This document shows, one piece after another, positions 20,289-31,620 of a DNA stretch of 64,000 bases (positions are counted from its first letter, which is position 1; each line of letters opens with the position of its first letter). The notes beneath the pieces were generated by a model. It had not been told where the DNA came from and did no database searches. It saw nothing but the letters and a program-made list of their open reading frames with translations. Made by a program: the position numbers and the translations under genes. Source of the stretch: Stagonosporopsis chrysanthemi (taxonomy: Eukaryota > Ascomycota > Dothideomycetes > Pleosporales > Didymellaceae); NCBI GenBank assembly GCA_022560025.1, contig JAFISE010000041.1:1-64000 (forward strand), written 5' to 3'.

Positions 20289-21899
20289 CTACCATGCCAA
20301 CTCCTTCTCTGGCTTCCTGACCATTTCAGACGGCACGCATCCCCATGAGCACACCTTAACTTTGAAAGGATAGAAGACTGTGAAGCTTGTGCTCCAGAAC
20401 TCTATCCACTCCGCTCGAGCAACAATATAGTTCTTCTTGCACACGTGACACTGATGAAAGTATCCGAAGCCAGCGCCTGCATCATTGTGCATTGCTTGTG
20501 CGAAGACAGCGGTGGCATCGAAAGGCACCGGGTCGCCTAACCTGTCGCGTGTCTCTTCTACAGTTATGTTTGCAAGTGCAGTGTTGATGGACTTTGTAAG
20601 GAGGGATGGTATGCGAGACAGTGTGTTAGGTACAAAGATGGGAGTTGATGGAACTCCAAAAGCGCCCTCATTTGTTTCAACAATGACGGGGAAGTCGTTC
20701 TTGCTCGGTAATGGCCGCGCGGGTGATCCTCTGACAAGCTGACCGGTCTGGTCGAAGTACGAGACCAAAGTCCTGGCAATGTATCTTGGTGAGGGCGAGT
20801 CTGCTACCACACTACTGTAGGGATGATGTAGAAAGATGTGCTCATCTGCGCTCTCCGAGCTTGCTGTGTACCTTGATTCCACGGCATCTAGGAAATTCTC
20901 CATCGACTCAAGGTACCGTATATGCCAGACAAGAGTTTCAGGATCGTCGCAGGTTTGCAATCCAGGGTACATATGCTGTGTGGAGGTTGTGAATATGACT
21001 TGCTCATTCAACTTCCGATATCGGCTTTGCGGCATTCGTTCAAGGAGAGGGTTGCCAAGAGTGGTGAGATGTTCCAGCTTCCCGTGTGGTTCCAGCATCT
21101 GAAGTAGCTCGAAGGGTAGACTTTGGAGCCTGTTAATGGAGAGGTCGAGCTCCTGAAGATTACGTAGCTGACTGATTTGTGGGGGTAGTTCATCGATGCG
21201 GTTGTCTCGTAAAACCAAAGCCGTGAGGTGTTGCAAATTGAACAAAGATGGCGTCATCCGCCGCAGAGAGTTTTGACTCAAGTTGATGTAAAGTTCAGGT
21301 ACCATAGATCGGTACTGGCCTTCTGCAGGCAGGTCGTTACCAGGATCTGGCAGGTTCTTGATCACGCTGTTCAAATCACCTATTTGCTTGATGTCATCAT
21401 CACCAAGATCCAATCCCTGAAAGTCATAGTTCTGACAATTCCTGTCTAAACCGATTCTCAGCGCAGAGTAGAATGCAGCTTCAGTCATGCTCATCGGCTC
21501 CGGCTCTCCCGCGGCATGAGCCTCGGTAATGAGCGGAAAGGGCGACTTGTGCTCTGGTAGGGGATCTACCAAGCCGTCGCTGTTGTCGCTCATCAAACAG
21601 ATGCCGGAATCATAGTTACGCGACATCTTCGTCTTCTTGGGCTCTGGTGTGTTCTGTGTGGAGTCGCCGTGTTCGGTCTCGTACCAAGCCCCCTTGCGCT
21701 TGTTCTTGAAGACCCGTGGAGACTCGTAGTTTGTGATGTCGAGCGTCTCGCCAGAGTCATCACTGGAGAAAAGTGGAGGCGGCGAACTCGACTTGGGCGA
21801 AAATGCGCCATATCGTTGGGGTTCGAAGAAAGGCGAGCTTGGGGGTTCCGTCGCGATCGCGTGTAGCGGTGATGACGGTGGCACCGCGTTGTTATCCAT
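20289..21899 (-). CDS. Leucine-rich-repeat protein with C-terminal CxxC pairs
   Basis: Single exon, 536 residues, start ATG at 21899. The N-terminal 200 residues are Ser/Pro-rich and disordered, with basic patches (KNKRKG, KKTKMSR) that could act as a nuclear signal. LRRs occupy about residues 205-275: LYINLSQNSLRRM, LTALVLRDNRIDELP and LQELDLSINRLQSLP. The C-terminal domain contains CHVCKKNY (about residue 486) and CSWGC (about 516), a possible zinc site. Fungal proteins of this architecture are known mainly as uncharacterised LRR proteins. The LRRs suggest protein binding, but no partner can be inferred. Confidence 0.88.
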   Translation of the reverse strand: MDNNAVPPSSPLHAIATEPPSSPFFEPQRYGAFSPKSSSPPPLFSSDDSGETLDITNYESPRVFKNKRKGAWYETEHGDSTQNTPEPKKTKMSRNYDSGICLMSDNSDGLVDPLPEHKSPFPLITEAHAAGEPEPMSMTEAAFYSALRIGLDRNCQNYDFQGLDLGDDDIKQIGDLNSVIKNLPDPGNDLPAEGQYRSMVPELYINLSQNSLRRMTPSLFNLQHLTALVLRDNRIDELPPQISQLRNLQELDLSINRLQSLPFELLQMLEPHGKLEHLTTLGNPLLERMPQSRYRKLNEQVIFTTSTQHMYPGLQTCDDPETLVWHIRYLESMENFLDAVESRYTASSESADEHIFLHHPYSSVVADSPSPRYIARTLVSYFDQTGQLVRGSPARPLPSKNDFPVIVETNEGAFGVPSTPIFVPNTLSRIPSLLTKSINTALANITVEETRDRLGDPVPFDATAVFAQAMHNDAGAGFGYFHQCHVCKKNYIVARAEWIEFWSTSFTVFYPFKVKVCSWGCVPSEMVRKPEKELAW

Positions 21900-24554
21900 G
21901 GTGCAGACCGGAAAGGGTGAGGCTTCGAGAGAGTAGTTACGCTGGCCACGCGATCGCGACTTCTGCGTCGAGGAAGTCGTGCCTTCTAAATTTGAAGGCT
22001 GGGTGATACAGCGATAGGAGCTCTGGACGCGTTGTGGAGCTGCGACGCGACCCCGCTAGCTGCAACTGTCACAGGGTCCGGTATGACGGCACCATCCGTC
22101 GCGCCTCAATAACGCTCCCACGTGAGCGTGTGTTACTTCTCTGTGTGTTACATTACACGGCAACGGTTCTTGTACGCAGCAACTAGAAGCCGTGTAACTA
22201 AGAAGCCGTTGACCCAGAATGGGAAGGCTGCTTCAAGCACACGCGGCTCTCCTGCGCCACCGGGGCTTGACAACAGATGAACCAAGTGTAAGTCTATCAT
22301 TCATCAAGAAGCACAGCATTCTACAGCAATGATATTTAATATCGTTAAGTATCCACGCTCACAATCCAAGTCCATCTTTTGCATTGTGGAGATTACATAC
22401 TTGTGCGCGCGATTTGTGGTGTCGACCTCCACTGCTCTACTTAGTGCCGAGGCCACTGAGTGAGTTTAGGTCTTTACACCCTCGAATCGCAAGCACAATA
22501 CGATACATCAGGCTTCGCTCGACCACAGCGGATACATTCCCTTGATCAAATCGACACCTCTTGAACCTCAATTTCAAACCCTGCTCTCGCTCTGAGCCAT
22601 GTCCATGCCTCACTTGGCTGCTCGTGCGGCTATTATGGAAGACCTTCAACTGCGATAATGAAGAATTGCAAACCACCCGTCTCCGCGCTGTCGACTTTGT
22701 TATTGTGCAAGCGCTGCATGCGACGGGACGGATGCCACATCAGTGCGATAATGTGACTTGCGTTCGGGGCGCTGTCAAGCATGCAGACAGCGTCTTTGGC
22801 AGGCCTGTACGATGATGCATCCTGCATGCTGCCGATGAATAGCGTCCCGTCTTCAAGAGCAAGATCGGGGCAACCCATCTGTCACAAGATCAGTCTCTGC
22901 ATGGGTGGAGCTGCTTATAGCAAGTCCAAGCTGGATTTAAAGATCGTTGCGCCAGGACTGCAGCTGACCACGAGGTCGCATTTGCAGCGCTAATGTCTAT
23001 ACTTAGTACACCTATCTCCTTGGCACGCTGTTTGGCTCCGCTGTTGATGATGCTCGTTACAGTAGACTTCCTTGACCCGGATACGAAAGAATGCCATGGG
23101 GGCTATGCCCTCACCACTGGTGTACTGTTGGCCGATCTTGAATGTCGGTAGTGGTTCACCAGCGCCGCAAAGCGCGGAACGTCAGAGCGCGCGCGATCGC
23201 TGCAAAGAACCCGTTCACGTATGTACCTCTTCAGCGCCAGGCCTGGCGCTGGATGATGCTCTGCACGTTGACCAGCGCATGAGAGGATTGCAAGGAGCAA
23301 CAACAGCAACCCTCAAGAGTAAACGGCTGCCATACTCTCACGAGAACCCATGACGCTCATCGGTGAGCAGAATCAATTGCATATGTAGCGCGATTCAGGC
23401 TCAATGAGGCAGGATCTATCGAAACGTGAGTAAGAGTGCTGGCGGCGGTCCAATTCATTCGGCAACACGAAGGGAGACAACTGCATTATCAGGCAAGAAC
23501 GGCAGGGTACGAACATCTGTCATAAGGCGCCCCGCCTGAGGACACGACGTGGCAGCGGCTTGGGTAATTTCAGTCTGCAGCAACTCGCCACGCCTCTGTG
23601 GGGATTGGCGGCACTTGAGTGGCTGGCTCGTTTCTGTTCCTGCAGCTCGCACAGGCCACTTTTGTCCGGTGAACCTGATGCACTTTCGAACCTCAACGCC
23701 GCGGCACATACGGCGCAACAGATCCTGTCGCTCCCGGCACAGCGCGGCTACAAGAAGGTGCGCTTGACAATGATGTAGGAGAGAGGCGATGATAGCAATT
23801 GTCATCGAGATGTGAAACGATTGCTACAGGGTCATGGATCCATACTCTTACCGCTCAGACCCGTGATCTCTGCAACCTGGGCCCATCGACGGTCATCCGA
23901 GCCAAGCGCTACGAACGACAGATGATGTGTGCTGCGAAAAAGCTTTGTCTCGCTCCGTCTCTAGACGGCGTGCACCACAAAGCTTCTGGTTGCGGATGGG
24001 GTTGGCGGATGCGACGTTCCTTCGGCTATTCTATTCTCGGATACGATAACCAAAACCTTGTGCCAATCAGCAAATCCGGCTCCCGGCATCACTGCACTTT
24101 GACCATCTGAGAGGGGTCCTTACGCACACCTCGTGCGTTCAAGGCATGGGCCCAACAACCTGGCGCTCGTGAAGATGCTCAGCCTTACCATACGCGGTGG
24201 TGGCGTTCACTCGGAGATGAGATTTCCCCAGTGCCAGCACCAAGGCGGCTAGATGATTCGCTCTCGCCCCTTACTATTCTGGTTGGCGCTCTTTGGTAAG
24301 CCGCCGTCTTTCCTCTTGCGTCCTCGCAGCACTCACCTTGTCCAGCTTGGCGTAGACTGACACGAACTGGTGGATCGACTGTGTCGTATCGCTCAGGAGA
24401 TATGGCGGGCCCCAAAGGGCAGGTATATAGACAACGTCGATTTCTTCCGCAAACGTTTCTGCAGCACCAGCTCTACGTCTTTCGTTTGTTCTTGGAACAT
24501 TCCACGTCTCCTAGTATTTTATTTTAATCTAATTCCGACAATCGCTCACCCACC
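21900..24554. other. Intergenic, 2.65 kb, with tyrosinase promoter at its right end
   Basis: Many short open frames, none with recognisable domains or convincing splice structure. A TATA-like GGTATATAGA at about 24420 lies about 135 bases upstream of the tyrosinase start and is the only regulatory signal I would name. Confidence 0.55.
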
Positions 24555-25822
24555 ATGCATCTGTCATTGACCACAGCCATTTTGGCTGTCGCCGGCTCTG
24601 CCATCGCACTTCCTCAGAACCCCGCTCCCGCCCAGGGTACCTCGCTTCCCTCCAACGTCGAACTCCCCCCAGCTCTTCCGGCGGCCGACTTCAAGACACC
24701 CAAGTTTGCTCGCCCGCTCTCTCTCGACGAGGCCCTGTCCGGTGTGAACGCCACCGTCACCACCATCGTTGAGAACTTGCAGGACGCAAAGAATAAGCTC
24801 CCCGAGCTCGTTCTTGACCCGAACCGCCCCTCATCTAAGATCATCACCGATCTTCTGCCCAACGTCGTTCCCTCCAACCTCCCGATTACCCCTCGCGAGT
24901 TGGACGATGAGCTCGAGAAGTTCGAGAAGAGGCAGAGCACATGTTCCAACCCCCGCATCCGTCGCGAGTGGGACTCGTACTCCAATTCCGACCGACAGGC
25001 ATACGTCGATGCCATCAAGTGCTTACAGAGCCGCCCGGCCTCCGGCCAGTTCCGTCAATCCCAGAGCAGATATGAAGACCTCGTCGCTCTCCACCAGACA
25101 TTGACACCCAACGTCCACGGCAACGCTAAGTTCTTGCTCTGGCACCGATACTACCTCTGGACCTTCGAGCAGATGCTCCGCAGCGACTGCGGCTTCAACC
25201 GCGAGCTTCCCTGGTTCGATGAGACCAGGTACGCTGGTCGCTTTGGTGCCTCCTCCATCTTCAGCTCCCAGTGGTTTGGCAGCGTCAACATTGGTGGCCA
25301 GTGCGTAACCAATGGCGTAAGTAACCCAGTATCTAACCTTCATTGGTATCACTGACACCACTTCAGCAATTCGCTGGCCTCGCTATCAACGTCGGTCCCG
25401 GTTCCGGCAACCAGCGCCACTGCTTGGCCCGTAGTGGCGACGACTCTCGCACCATCAACACCGGCAACGCTATCGTCGACGCCTGCAACTCGCGCGGCTC
25501 GTACCCCGACATGGCCTCGTGCGCCGAGGGCGGTGCTCACGCCTGGGGCCACAACGGTATCGGCTCCGTCATGCAAGACACATACGCCTCGCCCGCCGAC
25601 CCAGTTTTCTTCCTGCACCACGCCTTCATCGACCGTAACTTCCGCATCTGGCAGAACAACGGCGGCAACGCCCGCGTCACTCAGATCTCCGGCACTGACA
25701 GCCAAGGCAACCAGCTGGGCCTTGACACCACCGTCAACGTCTATGATTTCCGCCCCACTGTCCGTATTAGGGATATTCTCAACACTGTGTCGTCCACCCT
25801 GTGCTACAAGTACAACTACTAG
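24555..25822 (+). CDS. Secreted tyrosinase (type-3 copper oxidase)
   Basis: Two exons, 24555-25316 and 25367-25822 (50-bp intron), 405 residues. A signal peptide (MHLSLTTAILAVAGSAIALP) is followed by a pro-region ending in a Kex2-type Lys-Arg at residues 125-126 (FEKRQS). The CuA site is ALHQTLTPNVHGNAKFLLWH, with His180, His188 and His197. The CuB site uses HAWGH (His312, His316) and FFLHHAF (His338/339), with SPADPVFFLHH as the family signature. Six copper ligands are therefore present. The enzyme should oxidise phenols outside the cell, with melanin-like pigment or phenol detoxification as typical roles. The protein is short and ends soon after the CuB domain, so it is of the secreted short type without the long C-terminal cap. 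Confidence 0.94.
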
Positions 25823-26790
25823 ATTGATGTCTGTTGATGTTCATGCTTCCCCCTCCGACTTTTTTCCGGACGAATTGCGAAGCATGGATTTTTATGTATC
25901 AGTGCGATTTGTGCCGTGCAGACTTGTAATTAGACGGGGTCCAATTTTCGCTGTAGATATTGATACCAAAACAAGCATTCTTTGACGACCAGGCTACTGT
26001 TCTTCTGCATACCTGGAGTGTGACGTGCCCATATCTACTTGGTTCTGGCAGCCCTGTGTCCTCCCTTCTCAGCACTGTGATCGCTTCCTATCAAATCGTT
26101 CCTGGCTTGCACCTAAGTTCACAAAACTCAAACGTGGGGTAAGCGACTTCGGCATGAATCTTCAAAAGTAAAGATGACTTGTCAGTATGGACACAGGAAC
26201 ACTGCCGAGTGGAATATGGTCATGGCAGATATCGTAACGATCCTATAATAAACTCTCCAAAATCTCAAAAAGTATCAGAGTGCTATATGGCCTCTCAAGG
26301 TGATTCCTGTCATGATTGCTAGTTGTGGCTTCGGGCAAAGCGTGTACGCGTTTGCACTCTCTCAACACGTCTCGGCTGGCCTATGCACATAACAACCATC
26401 GAAAACACCACGATACGTCTCCAAACCGCTTGCACGACGCACAATGTCGTCCACATCCCTTTCTACACACAGTGTCCTACAATGACCAGATACATCGTAT
26501 TTCGACCGTGCTGTGTCTACGCCAGCCACAGAGTATACTGGGCTTATAACACGCAGCTCGAGCGCGGCCGACGCAGCTCCCGAGGCATCCAGATAAGTCG
26601 ACAGATGCGCAAGGCAGTGGAGAGGTGACACTGGAGGATGTACAACCGGCGCAGACGGCAGAGACCGAGCCTGCGTGAGACGCTGCAACCAGTAGACTTG
26701 CGTATGAGATGTGCTGCGATCCTCGAACATATGCTGAGTTCATTCAGGCTGCGCTTCGAATCGTTAGACACCATCCTCTTCCTGGCCGTC
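25823..26790. other. Intergenic
   Basis: 3' regions of the convergent tyrosinase and F-box/LRR genes. No coding signal beyond chance open frames. Confidence 0.6.
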
Positions 26791-28674
26791 TCACCGCGTA
26801 CCATACTCCTCCATCCGGCTCGCCATTTCCCAATCGCTGACGGCTAGCCTCTCGTAAGCGCCCGGACTGAGCACGTACGCATCTTGACCAAACGAAATCG
26901 GACTGAACGTGTCCGACTCTTCTTCTTCATCCTCATCGTGCCACAACGACTGCTCGACACCACTCAAGAACTCCCAAGTAGTCTCAAGAATATCTTCCAT
27001 TGGCAGTATGTACGACATGGAGCGATTATTGCGCCCTGTAAAATCGCCCCACGCGTCGAGCTGTTCAAGAAGTGGAAAGTGAGTGAAGAGGGATTGGGCC
27101 CAGGCGTGGACGAGATCTTCCTCGTCGGCGAGGGTGATGGCGCATCCTCTACTGAGAAGCGTCTCCGGCCGGGGAAAAGCAAGCTGGGTCAGGTTTGGAA
27201 ACAAGGCGACAGAAGCAATGGAAGGAGCTGCTGATGGTGTATCGATGGTCGTGACTAGCCTTATGGTGCTCAACATGGGTTGATTGGCTTGGTGCGAGTC
27301 TGGCCTTTGATCGTACTTCGTCTGGGGAGGGGTGATGATGTCGCTTGGAGTCTCATGTTGCGACACTCCGCTGTACAAGGGCAGATCGGGCAGCTGTAAA
27401 GGAACGCCCATGCGCAGGACCTCAAGTTTCGGGCAATGTCGCGCAAGACTGGGTAGGGCAGTTGTTTGCAGTATTGTTGCAGTTGTTGGATGCAGCTTCA
27501 AGCTCAGCTCGCCAAGGTTAGGAAGCCTTTTGCAGAAATCCTCGAAGTGGACGCTGGATATACCTGAGCCATCGATAGAAGAAGGATCGAGAGCTGCGAG
27601 GTCAATACTCCGCAACTTGGGACAACAAGCAGCTAGCTTGACCAAAGCTGCGCCGCCCACCGGAAGATTCAACTGGGCGGTAGGGAAGCCGACAGCGAGA
27701 TTGCCGACATTGACCTCAAGCAACTCTAGGTTCGGACATGCGAGGAGAGAGGTCACCAGGTCATCTAAAATGCTGAGGTCAGACAGGCGAATTTCTCCAC
27801 TGGACTGCCGTTCGACCGCAAGACGCAGCTCTTTGAGTACAAAAAGATGGGAAGGCAGAGCGAGCGCAATTTCCGGATCGCATACAATCTGTAGACGCTC
27901 AAGCGCGCATAAGGGCTTCTGCAGCGCATGACGTCCTGAGAACAGAGGCAGCATTCGCAGACCAGGATCAAGATCAATGGCCAAGGACTTCAACCCTGGC
28001 CGTTTACTGAGATGACCGAACATCAGATCCTTGCCAACGATACCGCTCATCAAGACGTCGACTTCCTCCAGATCAGGCAGCGCATCGAGATGACATGCAA
28101 GGAAGCTAGCATGCACCGGGTCTCGAGGATTGAAGGCATCGGGCCCGAACTGCAACCGTTTCAACTTGCGACAGGGGCCGAGCAATGCTGGCAGTGTTAC
28201 CTGCGCAACATACGACGATCCACCAGACTGCACACCAGTGACTGTTAAACTCTCGAGATCGGCATGTAACAGTCCCCGCAGATTGTGTTGGTGTGATTGC
28301 CAGTCGAGATCCAGCTCCAAGCTCTTCAAGTTGGGCCATACGAGGTCTTTGAGGTACGCGCACTCATCGTCGCTTTCGTCTTGTGGGTCAGAGAGTTGCA
28401 ACTGCTCGATTTTGCTTGCGTAAAGCTGTCGTCGCTCAGGTTGCATCCATTTCAAGGCCGAGAGGTTCGCATTCTGCTTCCAGACCATAGATGTTGCGAC
28501 ATCGGCCCAGAGACGATTGACCAGAATGGCCGGTAACAGCGAATGTCGGACTTCTAGAAGCTCTACATGGGACTCCAGACTTCTCTGGTGACGCTGTTTA
28601 TCGGTGATATCCGCGAGATGATGCAAAATCGATGATACGATTTTGGGATTTGCCGTGGCTTCCGTGTGGGCCAT
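26791..28674 (-). CDS. F-box/LRR-type protein
   Basis: Single exon, 627 residues, start ATG at 28674. The N-terminal segment (KIVSSILHHLADITDKQ to LLPAILVNRLWADVATSMVW) has the helix pattern of an F-box. The rest is a series of irregular leucine-rich repeats of about 25-30 residues, with recurring elements such as LKSLELDLDW, LPDLEEVDVLMSG, CPNLELLEVNVGN, CPKLRSIDLAALD and CPKLEVLRMGVPLQ. Proteins of this layout usually act as substrate receptors in SCF ubiquitin ligases. The substrate is unknown. The C-terminal region after the repeats is acidic and disordered. Lineage-specific variation is common in this class, so no orthologue is named. Confidence 0.85.
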   Translation of the reverse strand: MAHTEATANPKIVSSILHHLADITDKQRHQRSLESHVELLEVRHSLLPAILVNRLWADVATSMVWKQNANLSALKWMQPERRQLYASKIEQLQLSDPQDESDDECAYLKDLVWPNLKSLELDLDWQSHQHNLRGLLHADLESLTVTGVQSGGSSYVAQVTLPALLGPCRKLKRLQFGPDAFNPRDPVHASFLACHLDALPDLEEVDVLMSGIVGKDLMFGHLSKRPGLKSLAIDLDPGLRMLPLFSGRHALQKPLCALERLQIVCDPEIALALPSHLFVLKELRLAVERQSSGEIRLSDLSILDDLVTSLLACPNLELLEVNVGNLAVGFPTAQLNLPVGGAALVKLAACCPKLRSIDLAALDPSSIDGSGISSVHFEDFCKRLPNLGELSLKLHPTTATILQTTALPSLARHCPKLEVLRMGVPLQLPDLPLYSGVSQHETPSDIITPPQTKYDQRPDSHQANQPMLSTIRLVTTIDTPSAAPSIASVALFPNLTQLAFPRPETLLSRGCAITLADEEDLVHAWAQSLFTHFPLLEQLDAWGDFTGRNNRSMSYILPMEDILETTWEFLSGVEQSLWHDEDEEEESDTFSPISFGQDAYVLSPGAYERLAVSDWEMASRMEEYGTR

Positions 28675-29377
28675 TATGTTGGGGGAGACTTGAGACGAAA
28701 GCAGGAGGTCAAAGAATGGACAACCGTAGGGTTGGGAAACCCAAGCATCGGGTCAAGAGGGTAACAGATGTAACGTTCAAGGAGAGAAATTTGCCCGCAG
28801 ATTTCAAACTCATTGTTGACAATTTCATCCGTCGTACTCCTTGTGCACTACGTAGTTGACAGGGATCCGGGCTCTCCGGCCCACGCGGGAGTGTGTCTGA
28901 AAGCCTGTTCTACCCATGTCAACGGCTATCGCAATACCCTTTTCAGGGCCAGATATTGCAAGGGGCGCGGATCTGATGAAGGTGACGATGTTGACGAGTC
29001 TTATGGGTCACGATGTTTGATGCTCGACACTGCATGTGTGACGCCCAGGGTGGTGTCTTCCTCAGGCTTAGCCACTGACGCAAGTGTCCCTGGCGGCAGC
29101 GCGCGGACGAACGCTGCACGGCCGCCTCTCCGTTAAAGCTTATCTCTACGGCTATAACAACCCTTATATCCACCCTCAGCTGCATCAGGCGTGCACCTAC
29201 CCATTTACGCCCAGAATGCGGCTCCGGATGTCAGCTTACGGACTTAGTAGAGCCAGTGCTACAGCTGCCAGCGAACGATAAAATAGCCTGTTGATCTTCG
29301 AGCTGCCAGCGGCGGTGCTTACTATCTTTCCACTGACCACAGCAAGTTCAAAACGCGAATCGACCTTCAGCACAACT
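28675..29377. other. Divergent promoter region
   Basis: Lies between the F-box/LRR gene (-) and the reductase-like gene (+). No coding feature seen. Confidence 0.55.
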
Positions 29378-30152
29378 ATGCATCTCATTCTTACTGGCGC
29401 GACTGGCCTTGTCGGCGCAGCTGTGCTCGACAGCATGTTGGCCCAGAAGGGCATCAGCCAGATCTCGATCCTCAGCAGGCGACCAGTGAAGATGGCAGAA
29501 GGGCACGACAAAGTCAAAGTCATCTTGCACAAGGACTTCAACACGTACAACGAAGCGCTTCTAGAGGAGCTGAGGGATGCGCAAGGTTGTGTGTGGGCTC
29601 TGGGCGTGTCGCAGAACGCTGTGAGCAAAGAGTTGGTTTTACTGCCACGCCCCCTCTCCAAGGTATTGACAACAATGCAGAGAATACGTCGAAATCACGC
29701 ACGATTATACAATGGCCGCTGCGCGCGCCTTCAACACTCTGCACCCTGACACGCCCTTCACGTTTGTCTTCGTTTCGGGCGAGGGTGCAACGCAAACACC
29801 GGGCATGTTCACAGCCCTTTATGCCCGCGTCAAGGGAGAGACCGAGGCGGCTCTCTTCAACTTTCGAAAGCAGAATCCAAATTTCAGGGCAATAAGTGTG
29901 CGGCCAGGCGGCGTGGACGAATTATCCCACCCCGAAATTCATCCTTTCATCCCCTCTCAACCAGCCTGGAAAACCATGGCAATCAAGCCTCTCAACCTTC
30001 TCTACAAGAGCATGATGACGCCAACGCGGCCAATGGGTAAAGTCTTTACGGAGCTCGCAATGAGTAATGGTGAGGCGCTGGAGGGGCCTGATATAAGGCT
30101 GGAGGGAACATTGCTCACAAATGTAGGCATCAGGAGGCTGGCCGGGCTGTGA
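29378..30152 (+). CDS. NAD(P)-binding Rossmann-fold protein, HTATIP2/TIP30-like
   Basis: Two exons, 29378-29631 and 29681-30152, giving 241 residues. The intron (49 bp) has a weak GTTGGT donor but a clear branch point (ATTGAC) and CAG acceptor; splicing joins NAVSKE to EYVEITHDYTMAAARAF. The N-terminal nucleotide-binding loop is LTGATGLVGAAV. Typical atypical-SDR features follow: a VFVSGEGA strand, then YARVKGETE, which holds the Tyr-x-x-x-Lys pair, and RPGGVDE. Family knowledge: these small reductase-like proteins include human HTATIP2 and many fungal proteins without known substrate. The gene is compact and complete. Confidence 0.85.
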
Positions 30153-31620
30153 TCGTGACAATTGTCATGCCTTCTTTGAACTTATATCAACTTATCAGGT
30201 GTGCCGGCTATTATCCCTCATTTCGTATCGGCCCTGAGCCCCGTACCTTGAGCAGTGTCACCTTTCCTTTCCAGAATTGGGCAATATGCCAGTATAGCTA
30301 ACCAATTCTGTCGTTGCATATCAGCCTGAGTACCCGTCTCTTTGGTGCAGCGTATCGCCCAATTGATTCGACCCTGCCGTGGCTGGACGCCTTGCGAGAC
30401 CCAACCCCTGCCCGCGCATACATAGACTCATCTCGCTCCGGGACGAGGTACAGCATAACAGCAACCCTCTGGTGCAAGGTCCAGAAATAGCTTCGCGCAC
30501 TATTTCTACCCAGAGCATGGACCGTTCGATCGCGCAAACTAATTTCGCATGCTTCCTCCCTGACCTAAGCTCGCGAGCAAGCGGCAACGACAAACCCCAC
30601 CACCATGTCCCTCGCTGAGCCATCACCTCTACCATCGTCCACCGCCAGTCGGAGCTGCTACTCCCGCAACGGCACCTTGATAGTGGATGTTGCCTACCAG
30701 CCCTGCTCTTCTTCCGGACAAACATTCTGTGGGTGGTTACAAGAAGCCACACATCACCTGGTAGCCTTCAGGAACAATCCTACCCCCATCACAGACCTGT
30801 CCAAATGCATCGCCATGATTGCTTACGTCGCAATAAAACCTGATGGCTTCGTTCCTTCCACGTGAATCGCGTCAGCCTTTGCTTGCCCCCGGCATGCAAC
30901 AAACGTTCAAATCGATGACGCGGTGGTCATGATTGCGCGAGGCTCAGCCGTCTAAGCGAGGCGAGTCGAAGCAAATTGGCATCGCATTTTCTACCAATTC
31001 GATGTTGTGATGCACTCGGCGGCTGGGCGCTCTCGGCATCTTCGCATGCCGAGGTTGCTGCCGAACGGCTCAAGCATCGCACACTTGAAACAACACAGAC
31101 CCAAGCACGTTGAAGAAGATAAAAAGGTCGATATGGTTGTGATGTCAAGTTCAAATACAGACCCTGATGGTACTGCCCACGTTTCTGGCATTCCCAGCTC
31201 GCTTCTGCGTCCCACATTTCATCGGAAGTCGGGGCGCATTGTACGTTGATTGGCGCATCGAGTGCCCGCGGAGTGCTCGATCGCGGGAGAACATCGACCC
31301 GCTTCGAAGACCATCCCTAGTCCAGGGCGTGGCGCGAAGCCGACGACAACAAGTTACTACTTGGCGGGCGTATGCGTGTACGATTGAGGCGACATTGTTG
31401 CGGAAGCCTTTTTGCTTGATCTCTTCGCTATCTCCTGGCGGCAGCCAAGTTGTGTTGTCTACTGACCCTTTTAGCACTGAGACCCCTGGGACCTCAAGCA
31501 TGGCTGTTGCTTTCATCTTGTAATCTATAATACCAATTTTGCATCTAGGCGGGCAGTCGCAATCTTCAGTTCGGTCGCTCCACCTTCAAAGCACGCCCAT
31601 CGCGGGGAACGACCCCTATC
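30153..31620. other. Intergenic with a possible relic of a small cysteine-rich gene
   Basis: At 30605 a start in good context (CCACCATGTCC) opens an 86-codon frame with SCYSRNGTLIVDV-YQPCSSSGQTFC. That opening resembles fungal cysteine-rich secreted proteins which begin CYYPNGT...PCxSS...FCCG, but the following cysteines are absent and there is no signal peptide. It could be an exon or a relic; I do not call it a gene. The remainder shows nothing. Confidence 0.3.

Noticed and set aside
30605..30865. Possible small cysteine-rich gene
   Set aside because: No signal peptide and the expected later cysteines are missing; kept only as a note in the intergenic entry.
9362..31620. A secondary-metabolite cluster formed by the P450, GGCT-like protein and tyrosinase
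   Set aside because: No polyketide, peptide or terpene synthase and no cluster regulator is present; housekeeping and unrelated genes lie between, and gaps are large.
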